Assembly: GCA_027488575.1 (NCBI GenBank)
Contig: JAIYBJ010000029.1
Location: 1-64,000, forward strand
Origin: Streptomycetaceae bacterium
Lineage (GTDB): Bacteria; Actinomycetota; Actinomycetes; Nanopelagicales; Nanopelagicaceae
Direction: 5' to 3'
Length of the DNA: 64,000 nt
Shown: one piece after another, positions 53,471 to 63,250 of the stretch
Layout: each line of letters begins with the position of its first letter
Numbering within the stretch: position 1 is the first letter of the stretch
Notes under the pieces: model-generated
Database searches by the model: none
Seen by the model: the letters and a program-made list of their open reading frames with translations, nothing else
What the model was told of the DNA's origin: nothing
Made by a program: the position numbers and the translations under genes

Positions 53471-54489
53471 TTAAATGCACCCGCCTTTCTGTTCTTTGTA
53501 TACAAAACTTTCCACTGATTGAACTCAGCAAAATCAGCAGTGAATCGAGTGTCTCCGGGACTAACTGTAATGAAATACAGCCAGTTCCCGACAGCAGGAT
53601 TTAAGGCTGCATTAATCGCGTCTATCCCGGGATTGCCAATTGGCCCTGGAGGTAAACCATATTTGCGGTACGTGTTGTAATCAGATTTCACCAAAGTTGA
53701 TTTCTTGCTCACGAAGATGCTCCCCCGAGCCTTTATCGCGTAGTTAATTGTCGAGTCCATCTGCAACGGCATTCCTACCTTTAATCTGTTGCGAATAACT
53801 CGAGAGATTTTCTCAAAATCCTTGATGTCACCTTCTGCCTGAATAATCGAAGCAATAGTCAAAAGTTTTTGCGCACTAAACATTGGGTCTGAAGTTAATG
53901 GCAAAGAATTGGTCTTAAACTCAAATTTAGCAATCATGGTTTCTATCGCCTCATCTGCGGTCGTTGCCTTAGTGAAGCTGTACTGAGCTGGAAACAACAG
54001 GCCTTCTAAAACTTTGAAATTTGCCGGTTTACTCGCGTTGGATGCAGCCTTCATTATTTCGCTGCGATCAAATCCATTTTTTTCCAACATTTCAAAAATT
54101 TCCGAATTCCAAGCGCCTTCAAAAACTCTGACGAGATCCGGCATCCGCGAGGCATCTAGTAACTGTTCTAAAGCTTGCTCGGCGGAAATTTTTGTATTCA
54201 AAAGATGAACACCTGGGGCAATGCGTGTGGCGCGAGAGTCATTAATGGCCACTCTAAAAAAGCTTTGAGATGACTCTACGACTCCTGCTGTAAAGAGCTT
54301 CTTGGCAATCGCCGAACCACTTTCACCTTCATTCACATTGATTTCAACTAGTTCCTCTGTTGAAGAGATTGCCCGAGTCGGATAGTCCGAAGTTTGTGCA
54401 TTAGATGATCGAAGTTCGTGCGCTACAAAGGTAAAAGTAAATACCATTACAAACGCGAGTGAAATTCGGAGCAGTGCCTGTTTATTCAC
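53467..54489 (-). CDS. mltG: Endolytic murein transglycosylase MltG-like protein
   Basis: This protein has a single N-terminal membrane helix (LLRISLAFVMVFTFTFVA) and an extracytoplasmic YceG domain with LTIASIIQAEGDIKDFEKISRVIRNRL, including the likely catalytic glutamate, and YRKYGLPPGPIGNPG. It cuts nascent glycan strands to end peptidoglycan chain growth. The ORF-track start at 54510 is TTG inside ruvX; I prefer the GTG at 54489, 4 bases after the ruvX stop, though neither has a good Shine-Dalgarno. Confidence 0.9.
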   Translation of the reverse strand: MNKQALLRISLAFVMVFTFTFVAHELRSSNAQTSDYPTRAISSTEELVEINVNEGESGSAIAKKLFTAGVVESSQSFFRVAINDSRATRIAPGVHLLNTKISAEQALEQLLDASRMPDLVRVFEGAWNSEIFEMLEKNGFDRSEIMKAASNASKPANFKVLEGLLFPAQYSFTKATTADEAIETMIAKFEFKTNSLPLTSDPMFSAQKLLTIASIIQAEGDIKDFEKISRVIRNRLKVGMPLQMDSTINYAIKARGSIFVSKKSTLVKSDYNTYRKYGLPPGPIGNPGIDAINAALNPAVGNWLYFITVSPGDTRFTADFAEFNQWKVLYTKNRKAGAFN

Positions 54490-54493
54490 CAGA

Positions 54494-54916
54494 TTATTTT
54501 CTTTTTTCAATCGCTATTGCTTGCTCGAGAATTGCAACTGCTGCTGCCTGATCGATTGCAGCTTTACTTTCTCGCGTACTTAAACCCGATTCCTTCAATT
54601 GACGTGCCGCGCCAACTGTGGACAATCTTTCATCAATCATTGAGCATGCCACGCCATAGCGTTTTGAAATCTCAACTTTGAACTCCTCAGCCTTTAGCAT
54701 CGAAACACTTGCTGCGCCAGAAAGATGCTTTGGCGAGCCAACATAAATGTGGATTGGTTCGTACTCTTTAATCAGCTCATCTATTTGATCCCACAAGTGC
54801 TCATCATTGTTTTTCAAAGTAATCACAGGAGTTGCAAGAATCGCATCAGGATCGCACACGGCGACTCCAATACGAACATCACCATAATCAAAGGCCAAAC
54901 GTCGCCCTCGAAGCAT
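54494..54916 (-). CDS. ruvX: Holliday junction resolvase-like protein RuvX (YqgF)
   Basis: This RNase H-fold protein of 140 residues has LAFDYGDVRIGVAVCDPDAI, YVGSPKHLSG, and DERLSTVGAARQL, with the conserved acidic residues. Members take part in 16S rRNA 5' processing and Holliday junction cutting. It is 1 base after alaS, in the conserved alaS-ruvX-mltG-aroE order. Confidence 0.94.
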   Translation of the reverse strand: MLRGRRLAFDYGDVRIGVAVCDPDAILATPVITLKNNDEHLWDQIDELIKEYEPIHIYVGSPKHLSGAASVSMLKAEEFKVEISKRYGVACSMIDERLSTVGAARQLKESGLSTRESKAAIDQAAAVAILEQAIAIEKRK

Positions 54917-54917
54917 C

Positions 54918-57593
54918 TTATTTTCCAGTAATTACTTGTTCGATTGCCAGAAGTGCTTCTTGAATCTTCGAAGAATCAGTTCCGCCACCTTGGGCGAAAT
55001 CATCTTTGCCGCCACCACCACCGCCGAGAACTGTTGAACCAATTTTTACCAGAGCACCTGCTTTCACACCGGCTGCTCTAGCTTCATCGCTGGTTGTAAC
55101 TACGAGTACTGGTTTGGAATCAACCACACTTACCAAGACAACAACACTTGAAGGTGTTTTGCTACGTAAATCCAAAGCGATTGTTCGAAGGTTATCGCTA
55201 GTTATTCCGTCACTTAACTGAGAGCTAATCAGCGAAATAGAGTCAATCTTTTTCACACTCTTGATGAGTTCAGCACTCTTTGCCAGTGCAGCCTCTGTGC
55301 GAACAGATGCCAATTCTTTCTCAATCTCCTTTAATTTATTCAGAAGATCCGAGATTCTTTCAGGCAACTCTTCTACTCGAGCACCTTTGATAATTTCAGT
55401 AAGAGAGCTAAGAAGAACATGTTCTCGAGCTAAGAACTTATATGCATCCGCTCCCACCAAAGCTTCAACGCGCCTTACACCAGCGCCAATAGATGACTCG
55501 CTAAGTAATTTCACAATACCTAATTGACCAGAACGTGAGACGTGCGTGCCTCCACATAGCTCTCGAGCCCAGTCGCCAACACTGACGACGCGTACTTGAT
55601 CACCGTATTTTTCACCAAACAGTGCCATAGCACCGAGTTTTTTGGCTTCGGCTTGACTCATTACTTCTGCACTAACTTCAAGATTATCTAGTAGCAAGGT
55701 GTTGACCCGTGATTCAACATCATTTAAAACAGAATCAGGAACTGCACCTGTGGCAGGAAAATCAAATCTAAAGCGACCTGGTGAATTCTCTGAACCCGCT
55801 TGTGTTGCTGTTTCGCCAAGAATCTCTCGAAACGCTTTGTGCACCATATGTGTGGCGGTGTGGGCACGTGAAATGGCGTCACGACGTTCGTGATCAATTT
55901 TTGCGAGTGCTGCGCTACCAGTTTCGATACTTCCGCTTCGAACACGGCCACGATGAACACTGATTCCTGGCACCGGTGTTTGAACATCATCAATTTCAAT
56001 AATCGCTCCATTTGAAAGAGTGATTAATCCACCATCTGCTAACTGTCCACCACCTTCAGCGTAAAACGGTGTTCTATCCAAGATAACTTCGATGTCATCA
56101 CCAGATTGTGCTGATTGCACAGATTGCCCATCGCTCACCAGAGCTTTAATCAGAGATTCACTCTCTTGATGGGTGTAACCGATAAACGTAGTAAGACCGT
56201 GCGTATCAGCTATATCTTTGTAGACGCTGACATCTGTGTGACCACTCTTCTTAGCCTTTGAATCTGCTTTAGCACGATCGCGCTGTTCCTTCATAAGACG
56301 GCGGAAGCCATCTTCATCAACTTCTAAACCTTCTTCGCGAGCCATTTCCAATGTGAGGTCAAATGGAAAACCATATGTGTCATGAAGTTTAAATGCTGCA
56401 TCTCCAGAGATTTTGCTTCCATTGCTCTTTTTGATTGCTGCACTTTCAACTTCAAAAATAGATGTTCCACTCTTTAATGTTTGCAAGAAGGTGTCTTCTT
56501 CGGCTTGTGTGACGGCTAAAATTCGATCACTCTCTGTTTTAAGTTCTGGATACTGGGGAGACATGGCACCAATTGCAGCTTTAGTAAGCTCATTCATAAT
56601 CGAATCTTCAGACCCCAATAAACGCATGTTGCGAATTGTTCTGCGCATCATCCGGCGCAACACATAGCCTCGACCCTCGTTTCCAGGTGTGACTCCATCG
56701 CCAATTAACATCGCAGAGGTGCGGGCATGATCTGCTACAACGCGCAGCGCAACATCAGATTTTTCATCCCTGCCGTATTTAACGCCCGTTAACTCTGAAG
56801 CCCGGTTAAGAATTTGAGCAGTCGTATCAATTTCATAAATATTTTCAACACCTTGTAGCAGTGCTGCCATTCGTTCTAGACCCAAGCCGGTATCAATGCT
56901 CTTTGCTGGCAGTTCTCCAAGAATAGGGAAATCATCTTTTCCAGAACCTGCACCGCGTTCATTTTGCATGAAAACTAAATTCCAGACTTCCATATAACGA
57001 TTCTCATCGGCAATCGGCCCGCCTTCAGAACCATATTCGGGACCACGGTCATAGTAAATCTCTGAACACGGTCCACACGGTCCCGGAACTCCCATGGACC
57101 AGAAATTATCTTCCATTCCACGTCGTTGAATTCTTTCTAATGGAATTCCAATTTTCTTATTCCAAATTTGTACAGCTTCATCATCATTATGAAAAACAGT
57201 TACCCATAACTTTGATTCAGGAAAACCGTATCCACCATCTGCTACAGGGCGAGTCAGTAAGTCCCACGCTAGAGCAATAGCACCTTCCTTGAAATAATCT
57301 CCAAAAGAAAAATTTCCACACATTTGGAAAAATGATGCGTGACGAGTTGTTTTTCCAACTTCATCAATGTCTAGGGTTCGGACACATTTTTGAACCGATG
57401 TCGCTCGTTTAAACGGCGGTGTTACTTCTCCAAGAAAATAAGGTTTAAATGGGACCATTCCCGCATTTACTAGCAATAAATTTGGATCATCAGCAATCAG
57501 TGAAGCTGAAGGAACGACTGTGTGCAGTAAACCTTCGCGGTTATCTGATTCGAAAAAGCGCAGCCAGCGCGAACGGATCTCGGCGGATTCCAC
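54918..57593 (-). CDS. alaS: Alanyl-tRNA synthetase
   Basis: This 891-residue class II synthetase has the catalytic domain ([48 protein letters not shown]), the editing domain with [11 protein letters not shown] and [11 protein letters not shown], and the C-terminal glycine-rich DHHA1-type end ([16 protein letters not shown]). The start is GTG at 57593 ([15 protein letters not shown]), as expected for the family, 9 bases after the DUF948 stop. Confidence 0.98.
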   Translation of the reverse strand: MESAEIRSRWLRFFESDNREGLLHTVVPSASLIADDPNLLLVNAGMVPFKPYFLGEVTPPFKRATSVQKCVRTLDIDEVGKTTRHASFFQMCGNFSFGDYFKEGAIALAWDLLTRPVADGGYGFPESKLWVTVFHNDDEAVQIWNKKIGIPLERIQRRGMEDNFWSMGVPGPCGPCSEIYYDRGPEYGSEGGPIADENRYMEVWNLVFMQNERGAGSGKDDFPILGELPAKSIDTGLGLERMAALLQGVENIYEIDTTAQILNRASELTGVKYGRDEKSDVALRVVADHARTSAMLIGDGVTPGNEGRGYVLRRMMRRTIRNMRLLGSEDSIMNELTKAAIGAMSPQYPELKTESDRILAVTQAEEDTFLQTLKSGTSIFEVESAAIKKSNGSKISGDAAFKLHDTYGFPFDLTLEMAREEGLEVDEDGFRRLMKEQRDRAKADSKAKKSGHTDVSVYKDIADTHGLTTFIGYTHQESESLIKALVSDGQSVQSAQSGDDIEVILDRTPFYAEGGGQLADGGLITLSNGAIIEIDDVQTPVPGISVHRGRVRSGSIETGSAALAKIDHERRDAISRAHTATHMVHKAFREILGETATQAGSENSPGRFRFDFPATGAVPDSVLNDVESRVNTLLLDNLEVSAEVMSQAEAKKLGAMALFGEKYGDQVRVVSVGDWARELCGGTHVSRSGQLGIVKLLSESSIGAGVRRVEALVGADAYKFLAREHVLLSSLTEIIKGARVEELPERISDLLNKLKEIEKELASVRTEAALAKSAELIKSVKKIDSISLISSQLSDGITSDNLRTIALDLRSKTPSSVVVLVSVVDSKPVLVVTTSDEARAAGVKAGALVKIGSTVLGGGGGGKDDFAQGGGTDSSKIQEALLAIEQVITGK

Positions 57594-57602
57594 TTGTGGG
57601 GA

Positions 57603-57971
57603 TCACTCAGCCTTCTTCTTCTTTTTCTTCGTGCGACTCTTACCCATTTGCGCTGCAGTAACTAGCGCTCCAGCTACTTTGAGCGCCGGGCCACTCTTGT
57701 CTATAAGCCCAGTAGTTGCACTTGTAATCTTTTCGGAGATGTCTTCAACATTTTTAGTGATTTTGTTAAAACTTTGCAAAGGCCCATTCACTAAGGTCAC
57801 AGTCGTGTGCACTTCTTCAATGAGCGGTGTTGTTTCTTCAGTAACCGCCTTTAATGATGCTTTTGCTTCATCAATAAATCGTCCGACACGAATTACGGCG
57901 TAACTGATTGCTATCGCTATAACTAGGAGGGATGACGCCGCGATGATTGTTGCTATTCCGCCTGGGCCCAT
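57603..57971 (-). CDS. DUF948-type small membrane protein
   Basis: This 122-residue protein has an N-terminal membrane helix (IATIIAASSLLVIAIAISYAV), a long amphipathic middle part suited to coiled-coil formation, and a very basic tail (KSRTKKKKKKAE). It resembles DUF948 proteins, which are of unknown function. It sits between aspS and alaS, as is common in actinobacteria. AAGGAGGTTG upstream of the ATG is an excellent Shine-Dalgarno. Confidence 0.82.
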   Translation of the reverse strand: MGPGGIATIIAASSLLVIAIAISYAVIRVGRFIDEAKASLKAVTEETTPLIEEVHTTVTLVNGPLQSFNKITKNVEDISEKITSATTGLIDKSGPALKVAGALVTAAQMGKSRTKKKKKKAE

Positions 57972-58029
57972 GACAACCTCCTTAGATTAAGCTCTAAAAA
58001 TTCTTACCAACCCAGCCTACCCGATTGCC

Positions 58030-59775
58030 TTACTTGGCTCCCTCTTTTGGAGCCCCATCAATTCCACTCTCTTTGCGTTGTGCGGGAGTAATTGGAGTTG
58101 GTGCGCCAGTTAATGGATCTCCACCACTGGCTGTTTTAGGAAACGCAATAACTTCGCGAATTGAATCTGAATGCGAGAGTAACGCGCACAATCTATCAAG
58201 ACCTAGTGCAATTCCACCGTGTGGCGGAGGTCCGTAATTAAACGCTTCAAGTAAGAATCCAAATTTGCTTGCAGCCTCTTCATCACTCAAGCCGATAACG
58301 GTGAAGACATCTTTTTGCATTGACCGATCGTGAATACGAATAGAGCCACCGCCAAGTTCGGTGCCATTTAGAACAATGTCATATGCGTAAGCCAGTGCAC
58401 TGGCAGGATCTTTTGCAAAAGTGCCTGCAAACTCCGGTTTAGGACCAGTAAATGGATGATGCACGGCAGTCCAACCACCATTATCAGTTGGTTCAAACAT
58501 TGGAGCATCAACAATCCAGACAAATTCCCATCGATTGCCATCAATGAGGTTGCAGCGTTTTCCAATCTCAAGACGAACCGCTCCGAGTAAATTAAGTGAA
58601 GCAGTGCGCTCTCCTGCTGCAAAGAAAATTGCATCCCCCGGTTTTGCACCAACATGAGATGCGATATTTGCTGCTTCGGACTCAGTTAAATTCTTAGCAA
58701 CTGGTCCACCGAGTGTGCCATCTGCTGAAACAAGAATGTAGGCAAGTCCTTTTGCACCGCGAGCCTTAGCCCAATCTTGCCAAGCATCGAGTTCGCGGCG
58801 AGGGGAATCAGCACCTCCCGGCATAACAACAGCGCCAACGTATGGGGCTTGGAAAACTCTGAATGTCGTTTCCTTAAAGAATTGCGTGCAATCAACTAGC
58901 TGCAAATCAAAACGTAAATCTGGCTTATCGGATCCGTATCGAGCCATCGCATCCAAATAAGTCATTCGTGGGATTGGTAATGAGATTTGATAATCAAGAA
59001 CTTCTTTCCACACCTTGACTAAGATTTTTTCAGCGACTGCCAAAATATCCTCTTGATCTACAAAAGACATTTCAATATCTAGCTGAGTGAACTCTGGTTG
59101 ACGATCCGCTCTGAAGTCTTCATCTCTGAAACAGCGCGCAATTTGGTAGTACTTCTCCATTCCGGCAACCATCAATAATTGCTTAAACAACTGCGGTGAC
59201 TGTGGCAGGGCGTACCAACTGCCTGGCTGTAAACGCACAGGGACTAAAAAGTCGCGCGCACCTTCTGGGGTTGAGCGCGTTAAATAAGGTGTTTCGATTT
59301 CAAGGAATGATTCATCTTCCATGACACGGCGAATAGTTGATGTAACTTTAGAACGTAAACGCAAATTTGCTGCCGGTCCTTCACGACGAAGATCTAGATA
59401 GCGGTACTTCAGGCGCACTTCTTCTGAAATTTCTACATCATCTCCGCTATCGACTGGGAAAGGCAGTGCCGCTGCTTCGCTCAAAATAACTACATCATCG
59501 CCCATTACTTCAATGGAACCAGTTGGAACCGCAGAGTTCTCATTTCCAGCAGGTCTTGCAACCACTTCTCCTGTGATTTTCAAGCACCACTCTGCACGTA
59601 ATGCTCCTGCAATTTTTTCATCACGAATAACTACTTGTACCCAGCCAGTTGAATCTCGAAAATCAATAAACGCAACACCACCATGATCTCGACGTCGTGC
59701 AACCCAGCCCGCCAATGTCACGCTTTGACCAACATGGGAAGCTCGAAGCGTTCCAGCTCCATGTGTGCGCAACAT
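58030..59775 (-). CDS. aspS: Aspartyl-tRNA synthetase
   Basis: This class IIb synthetase of 581 residues has an N-terminal OB fold ([23 protein letters not shown]), motif 2 ([19 protein letters not shown]), a bacterial GAD insert domain and motif 3 (GIALGLDRL). GAGG precedes the ATG. Whether it is discriminating or also charges tRNA-Asn cannot be decided from this window. Confidence 0.97.
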   Translation of the reverse strand: MLRTHGAGTLRASHVGQSVTLAGWVARRRDHGGVAFIDFRDSTGWVQVVIRDEKIAGALRAEWCLKITGEVVARPAGNENSAVPTGSIEVMGDDVVILSEAAALPFPVDSGDDVEISEEVRLKYRYLDLRREGPAANLRLRSKVTSTIRRVMEDESFLEIETPYLTRSTPEGARDFLVPVRLQPGSWYALPQSPQLFKQLLMVAGMEKYYQIARCFRDEDFRADRQPEFTQLDIEMSFVDQEDILAVAEKILVKVWKEVLDYQISLPIPRMTYLDAMARYGSDKPDLRFDLQLVDCTQFFKETTFRVFQAPYVGAVVMPGGADSPRRELDAWQDWAKARGAKGLAYILVSADGTLGGPVAKNLTESEAANIASHVGAKPGDAIFFAAGERTASLNLLGAVRLEIGKRCNLIDGNRWEFVWIVDAPMFEPTDNGGWTAVHHPFTGPKPEFAGTFAKDPASALAYAYDIVLNGTELGGGSIRIHDRSMQKDVFTVIGLSDEEAASKFGFLLEAFNYGPPPHGGIALGLDRLCALLSHSDSIREVIAFPKTASGGDPLTGAPTPITPAQRKESGIDGAPKEGAK

Positions 59776-59801
59776 TTAACAGCCTCTTTTTCTAGTGTTA
59801 A

Positions 59802-61073
59802 TTACTTCGAAGAAACGCTCAAAAGATGTTTCTGCAAGGAGGCAAGAGTAACCGATGAAGTCTTGCCTGTGCTCATCTCTTTGAGTTCTACGGTTCCGCT
59901 GGAAATTTCACTTTCACCAAGAACAATTACATAGGCGGCGCCACTCTTATCTGCCGCCTTCATTGAGCCCTTAAGAGCCCTATCGCCAAAGGATATTTCA
60001 ACGCGTAAACCCGAACTTCGCAGTTGTTGAGCAATAGTTAACGCTGAAGTTTTACTCTCATCGCCGAGTGGAATGATGAATAAATCTGATGTGAATTCTT
60101 GATCAAAAGAAATTCCTTCAGCTTCAGCTGCTAATACACACCTATCAATTCCCAAACCAAAACCAATACCGGAAAGTTCTTGTCCTCCGAGTTCGGCCAT
60201 AAGTCCGTCATAACGGCCGCCGCCGCCAATACCTGATTGCGCACCCAACAAATCGTGAACGAATTCAAATGTGGTGCCGGTGTAGTAATCCAAACCTCGA
60301 ACCATTCGTGGATTCACCGTAAATTCGACCCCTAATGCTTTGAGGTGTTTTTGCACTTCCTCAAAATCTTTTCGTGATTTTTCTGACAGATAATCAAGGA
60401 GCAAAGGAGCCGTAGCCATCTGCTTCTTAACTTCTTCGCGTTTATCATCAAACAAACGGAGCGGATTAATCGTTGCACGTGTTTTAGTTGCGTCATCTAA
60501 ATCTAATTTTTCAATGTAGGCCACTAAATCAACACGATGTTTTGCTCTTGATTGCGCATCTCCCAACGATGTGATCTCAAGTCGGTATTTTTGTAAACCA
60601 ATCGATTTGAAACCAGCATCTGCTATTGCAATAACTTCGGCATCTAGCGCGCTATCTTGTGTGCCAATAGCTTCTATGCCCACTTGATAAAACTGGCGAT
60701 ATCGTCCAGCTTGCGGACGTTCAGCGCGAAAAAATGCTCCACTGTAATAAAGTTTTGCCGGTAACTGGCCACGATCTAATCCATGTTCGATGACCGCGCG
60801 CATAACACCCGCAGTTCCTTCTGGTCGAAGAGTTATAGAACGGCCACCGCGATCTTCGAATGTATACATCTCCTTGGAAACAACATCCGTAGATTCGCCA
60901 ACGCCGCGGGTAAACAATTCAGTATCTTCAAAAACTGGTAACTCAATTAATTCGTATCCGGCGCTTCTTGCGGGCGCGAGAAGAGCTTCGCGTACAGATT
61001 CAAATTTTCTAGAGTGTGGAGGAACGTATTCACTTACACCCTTTGGAGCTTGAATTTGATTTTTCTTACTCAT
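59802..61073 (-). CDS. hisS: Histidyl-tRNA synthetase
   Basis: This class II synthetase of 423 residues has [19 protein letters not shown], motif 2 [19 protein letters not shown], the histidine-binding [14 protein letters not shown] and motif 3 [10 protein letters not shown], with a C-terminal anticodon-binding domain. The start overlaps the stop of the upstream metallo-hydrolase gene as ATGA. Confidence 0.98.
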   Translation of the reverse strand: MSKKNQIQAPKGVSEYVPPHSRKFESVREALLAPARSAGYELIELPVFEDTELFTRGVGESTDVVSKEMYTFEDRGGRSITLRPEGTAGVMRAVIEHGLDRGQLPAKLYYSGAFFRAERPQAGRYRQFYQVGIEAIGTQDSALDAEVIAIADAGFKSIGLQKYRLEITSLGDAQSRAKHRVDLVAYIEKLDLDDATKTRATINPLRLFDDKREEVKKQMATAPLLLDYLSEKSRKDFEEVQKHLKALGVEFTVNPRMVRGLDYYTGTTFEFVHDLLGAQSGIGGGGRYDGLMAELGGQELSGIGFGLGIDRCVLAAEAEGISFDQEFTSDLFIIPLGDESKTSALTIAQQLRSSGLRVEISFGDRALKGSMKAADKSGAAYVIVLGESEISSGTVELKEMSTGKTSSVTLASLQKHLLSVSSK

Positions 61074-61756
61074 CGTCGTCCTGACTTCTTGGCGGCATCG
61101 ATGAGATATGGGTTTGTCTTTCTTTCATGCCCAATATACGTATCGGGACCATGTCCAGGAAGAACGCGAAGATCATCAGATAGCGTTAAAACTTTATTGA
61201 CCAACGTTTCTTGCATTGATTCTGCCGATCCTGAAGGTAAGTCTGTACGACCAATAGCTCCAGCGAATAAAACATCGCCACTAATCAGGACATCTTCATT
61301 TATTTTAAACATGAGGGATCCTCGAGTATGACCCGGTGCATGAATCGCATGAAACTTCATGCCCAGCATTTCTACTTCTGCTCCATGTCGCAATTCTCGT
61401 ACATCACTGGGTTCAGAAAACTCCATAGCGCTTAATGTCGCTAAAAATTCAGGACCATGAGCTCTTTCTGGATGCAATAACAAAGCCCTATCTTCGCTAT
61501 GTATATAGGTCGGAATCCCATACCCATCAGCTATTGGAACTATTGAGAACGTATGGTCTAAGTGACCATGTGTGATGATTGTGGCAACAGGTTTGAGGTT
61601 ATGTTCATTCAGAACCACTGCAAGAGTGTCAGATACATCTGGCATTCCGGGATCAACGACGACACATTCACCGCCAACTTCATTGGCGATGATCCAGCAG
61701 TTGGTTGCAAACATGGGGGCAGCGAAGGAGGTGATGAACACGGTATTTCCCTTCAT
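61070..61756 (-). CDS. Metallo-beta-lactamase-fold hydrolase (glyoxalase II-like)
   Basis: The di-metal site [10 protein letters not shown] (HxHxDH), the later histidine in [11 protein letters not shown], the aspartate in [17 protein letters not shown] and the terminal [13 protein letters not shown] match glyoxalase II-like enzymes of 228 residues. In a mycothiol-using cell the substrate may be an S-acyl-mycothiol and not glutathione, which is inference. It heads the hisS-aspS run and is divergent from the DUF349 gene. Confidence 0.9.
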   Translation of the reverse strand: MKGNTVFITSFAAPMFATNCWIIANEVGGECVVVDPGMPDVSDTLAVVLNEHNLKPVATIITHGHLDHTFSIVPIADGYGIPTYIHSEDRALLLHPERAHGPEFLATLSAMEFSEPSDVRELRHGAEVEMLGMKFHAIHAPGHTRGSLMFKINEDVLISGDVLFAGAIGRTDLPSGSAESMQETLVNKVLTLSDDLRVLPGHGPDTYIGHERKTNPYLIDAAKKSGRR

Positions 61757-61781
61757 CTACGCCTAATTATGGAGCTTGTTA

Positions 61782-61921
61782 CGCGGGAAATTTCGCCGCG
61801 CTCGTGGGTACAGGGTACCTTTTACCTTCACCAAGCCGCCTGACCAACTCGAATTAAGGCTCTTTAATCGAAGGAATAAAGAGTTTTAGGAATTGGTCCA
61901 ATAGCGAAGATCGAATTCGAT
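61782..61921. repeat. Five inverted repeats in the spacer between the metallo-hydrolase and DUF349 genes
   Basis: In this 186-base spacer I see CGCGG/CCGCG around GAAATTTCG (61782-61800), GGTAC/GTACC (61807-61819), CTCTTTA/TAAAGAG (61860-61883), ATTGGTCCAAT (61892-61902) and the perfect 12-mer ATCGAATTCGAT (61910-61921). They could be operators for the divergent genes or elements of a structured leader. No sRNA or riboswitch family was recognised. Confidence 0.55.
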
Positions 61922-61942
61922 TAACGCGCTGAAGGGAAGACT

Positions 61943-63250
61943 ATGTCTGACATCAATCCACTATCAATTTCAATTCCAACTTCTGCAGCATCTGCTCTCA
62001 TTGGAGATCCCGCCAAGTTTGGATATGTAGCACATGATGGAACGGTCTTCGTTAAAACTTCACAAGGCGATAAAGCTGTTGGTTCATACCCAGGCAAAAG
62101 TGCTGAAGAAGCACTCGCATACTTCGTCAGAAAGTTTGAAGCAGTCGCATCTGAGATTGCTCTTCTTGCAGCTCGCATAACAAGCGGCGCCATGGTCCCA
62201 TCTGATGCTCTTGCATCCGTTAAAAAATTGCGAGATCAAGTAAAAGAGATAAACGCTGTTGGAGATCTTGAAGCATTGGCTAATTCTGTGGAACAACTCG
62301 AACCACTGATTGAAGGTCACCGTGGAGCCTATGAAGCAAAGAAGGCAGCTGCGGAATCTGAAAAAGCTGCAAAGCGTGCCCAGGTTTTAGTTGAAAAAGA
62401 GAAGATTGTTGCAGAAGCAGAGTCACTCGCACTTTCCGAGAGTTGGAAAACAACCGGAGATCGATTGAAAGAACTTCTTGTAGAATGGAAATCCGCCCCA
62501 CGTCTAGATAAGAAAACAGATACCGACTTGTGGAAGCGTTTTTCTGCTTCACGCAATAAATTTGATAAGCGTCGCCGCACCCACTTTGCAAATCTTGAAG
62601 CAACAACTGCTGTAGTGACAGATGCCAAGAAAAACTTAGTCGCAGAAGCCGAAAAGCTTGCAACGTCAACTGATTGGGTAGCAACAGCTAAAGCTTTCAA
62701 ATCATTGATGGATCAATGGAAAGCAGCTGGACGCGGAAAGCCTTCTGATGATGCGAAACTCTGGGCACGATTTAAGAAGGCTCAAGATCAATTCTTCCAA
62801 GCTAAAGGTGCAGACCTAGAAAAGCGTGAAGTAACAATGACTGCCAACTTGGCAAAACGCGAAGAACTCATTGTTCAAATTGAAGCATTAGTTCCATTCA
62901 CCGACGTCAAAGATGCCAAGAATAAGTTCAGAGATCTTGCGCGCGCATGGGAAAAAATTGGAATGACCAATCGCGATAAGCGTGCGGCACTTGATGCACG
63001 CGTAAGCAAAGTTGAAGAAGCAATCAAGTCAGCTGAAGCAGAAATCTGGCGTAAAACTGATCCAGCAGCGAAGGCACGTGCTGCAGAAGTTGTTGCTCAA
63101 CTTCAAGGAGCAATTGATAATTACGAAAAGATTGCGGCAAAAGCTACTAGCGCAGGCAATGCGAAGAAAGCTGCTGAAGCGCTTGAATCCGCAGCGGCTC
63201 GACGCACCTGGCTTGAAGAAGCACAGAAATCTCTGGCTGATTTTAGTTAA
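61943..63250 (+). CDS. DUF349 repeat protein
   Basis: This 435-residue, highly charged, mostly helical protein has three DUF349-type repeats, roughly residues 155-220 (WKTTGDRLKELLVEWKSA...), 230-295 (WVATAKAFKSLMDQWKAAG) and 305-370 (KNKFRDLARAWEKIGM). Each has the conserved tryptophans. The N-terminal region carries an unrelated beta-rich segment (FGYVAHDGTVFVKTSQGD). The function is unknown; coiled-coil binding roles are assumed for the family. GAAGGGAAG precedes the ATG. Its 3' end overlaps relA by 4 bases, convergent. A DUF349 gene beside relA is common in actinobacteria. Confidence 0.9.
   Translation: MSDINPLSISIPTSAASALIGDPAKFGYVAHDGTVFVKTSQGDKAVGSYPGKSAEEALAYFVRKFEAVASEIALLAARITSGAMVPSDALASVKKLRDQVKEINAVGDLEALANSVEQLEPLIEGHRGAYEAKKAAAESEKAAKRAQVLVEKEKIVAEAESLALSESWKTTGDRLKELLVEWKSAPRLDKKTDTDLWKRFSASRNKFDKRRRTHFANLEATTAVVTDAKKNLVAEAEKLATSTDWVATAKAFKSLMDQWKAAGRGKPSDDAKLWARFKKAQDQFFQAKGADLEKREVTMTANLAKREELIVQIEALVPFTDVKDAKNKFRDLARAWEKIGMTNRDKRAALDARVSKVEEAIKSAEAEIWRKTDPAAKARAAEVVAQLQGAIDNYEKIAAKATSAGNAKKAAEALESAAARRTWLEEAQKSLADFS

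Noticed and set aside
62280-62700. Two overlapping minus-strand ORFs of 123-134 aa inside the DUF349 gene
   Set aside because: Antisense shadows of a Lys/Ala/Glu-rich repeat protein; low-complexity Leu/Gln/Ser composition and no supporting signals.
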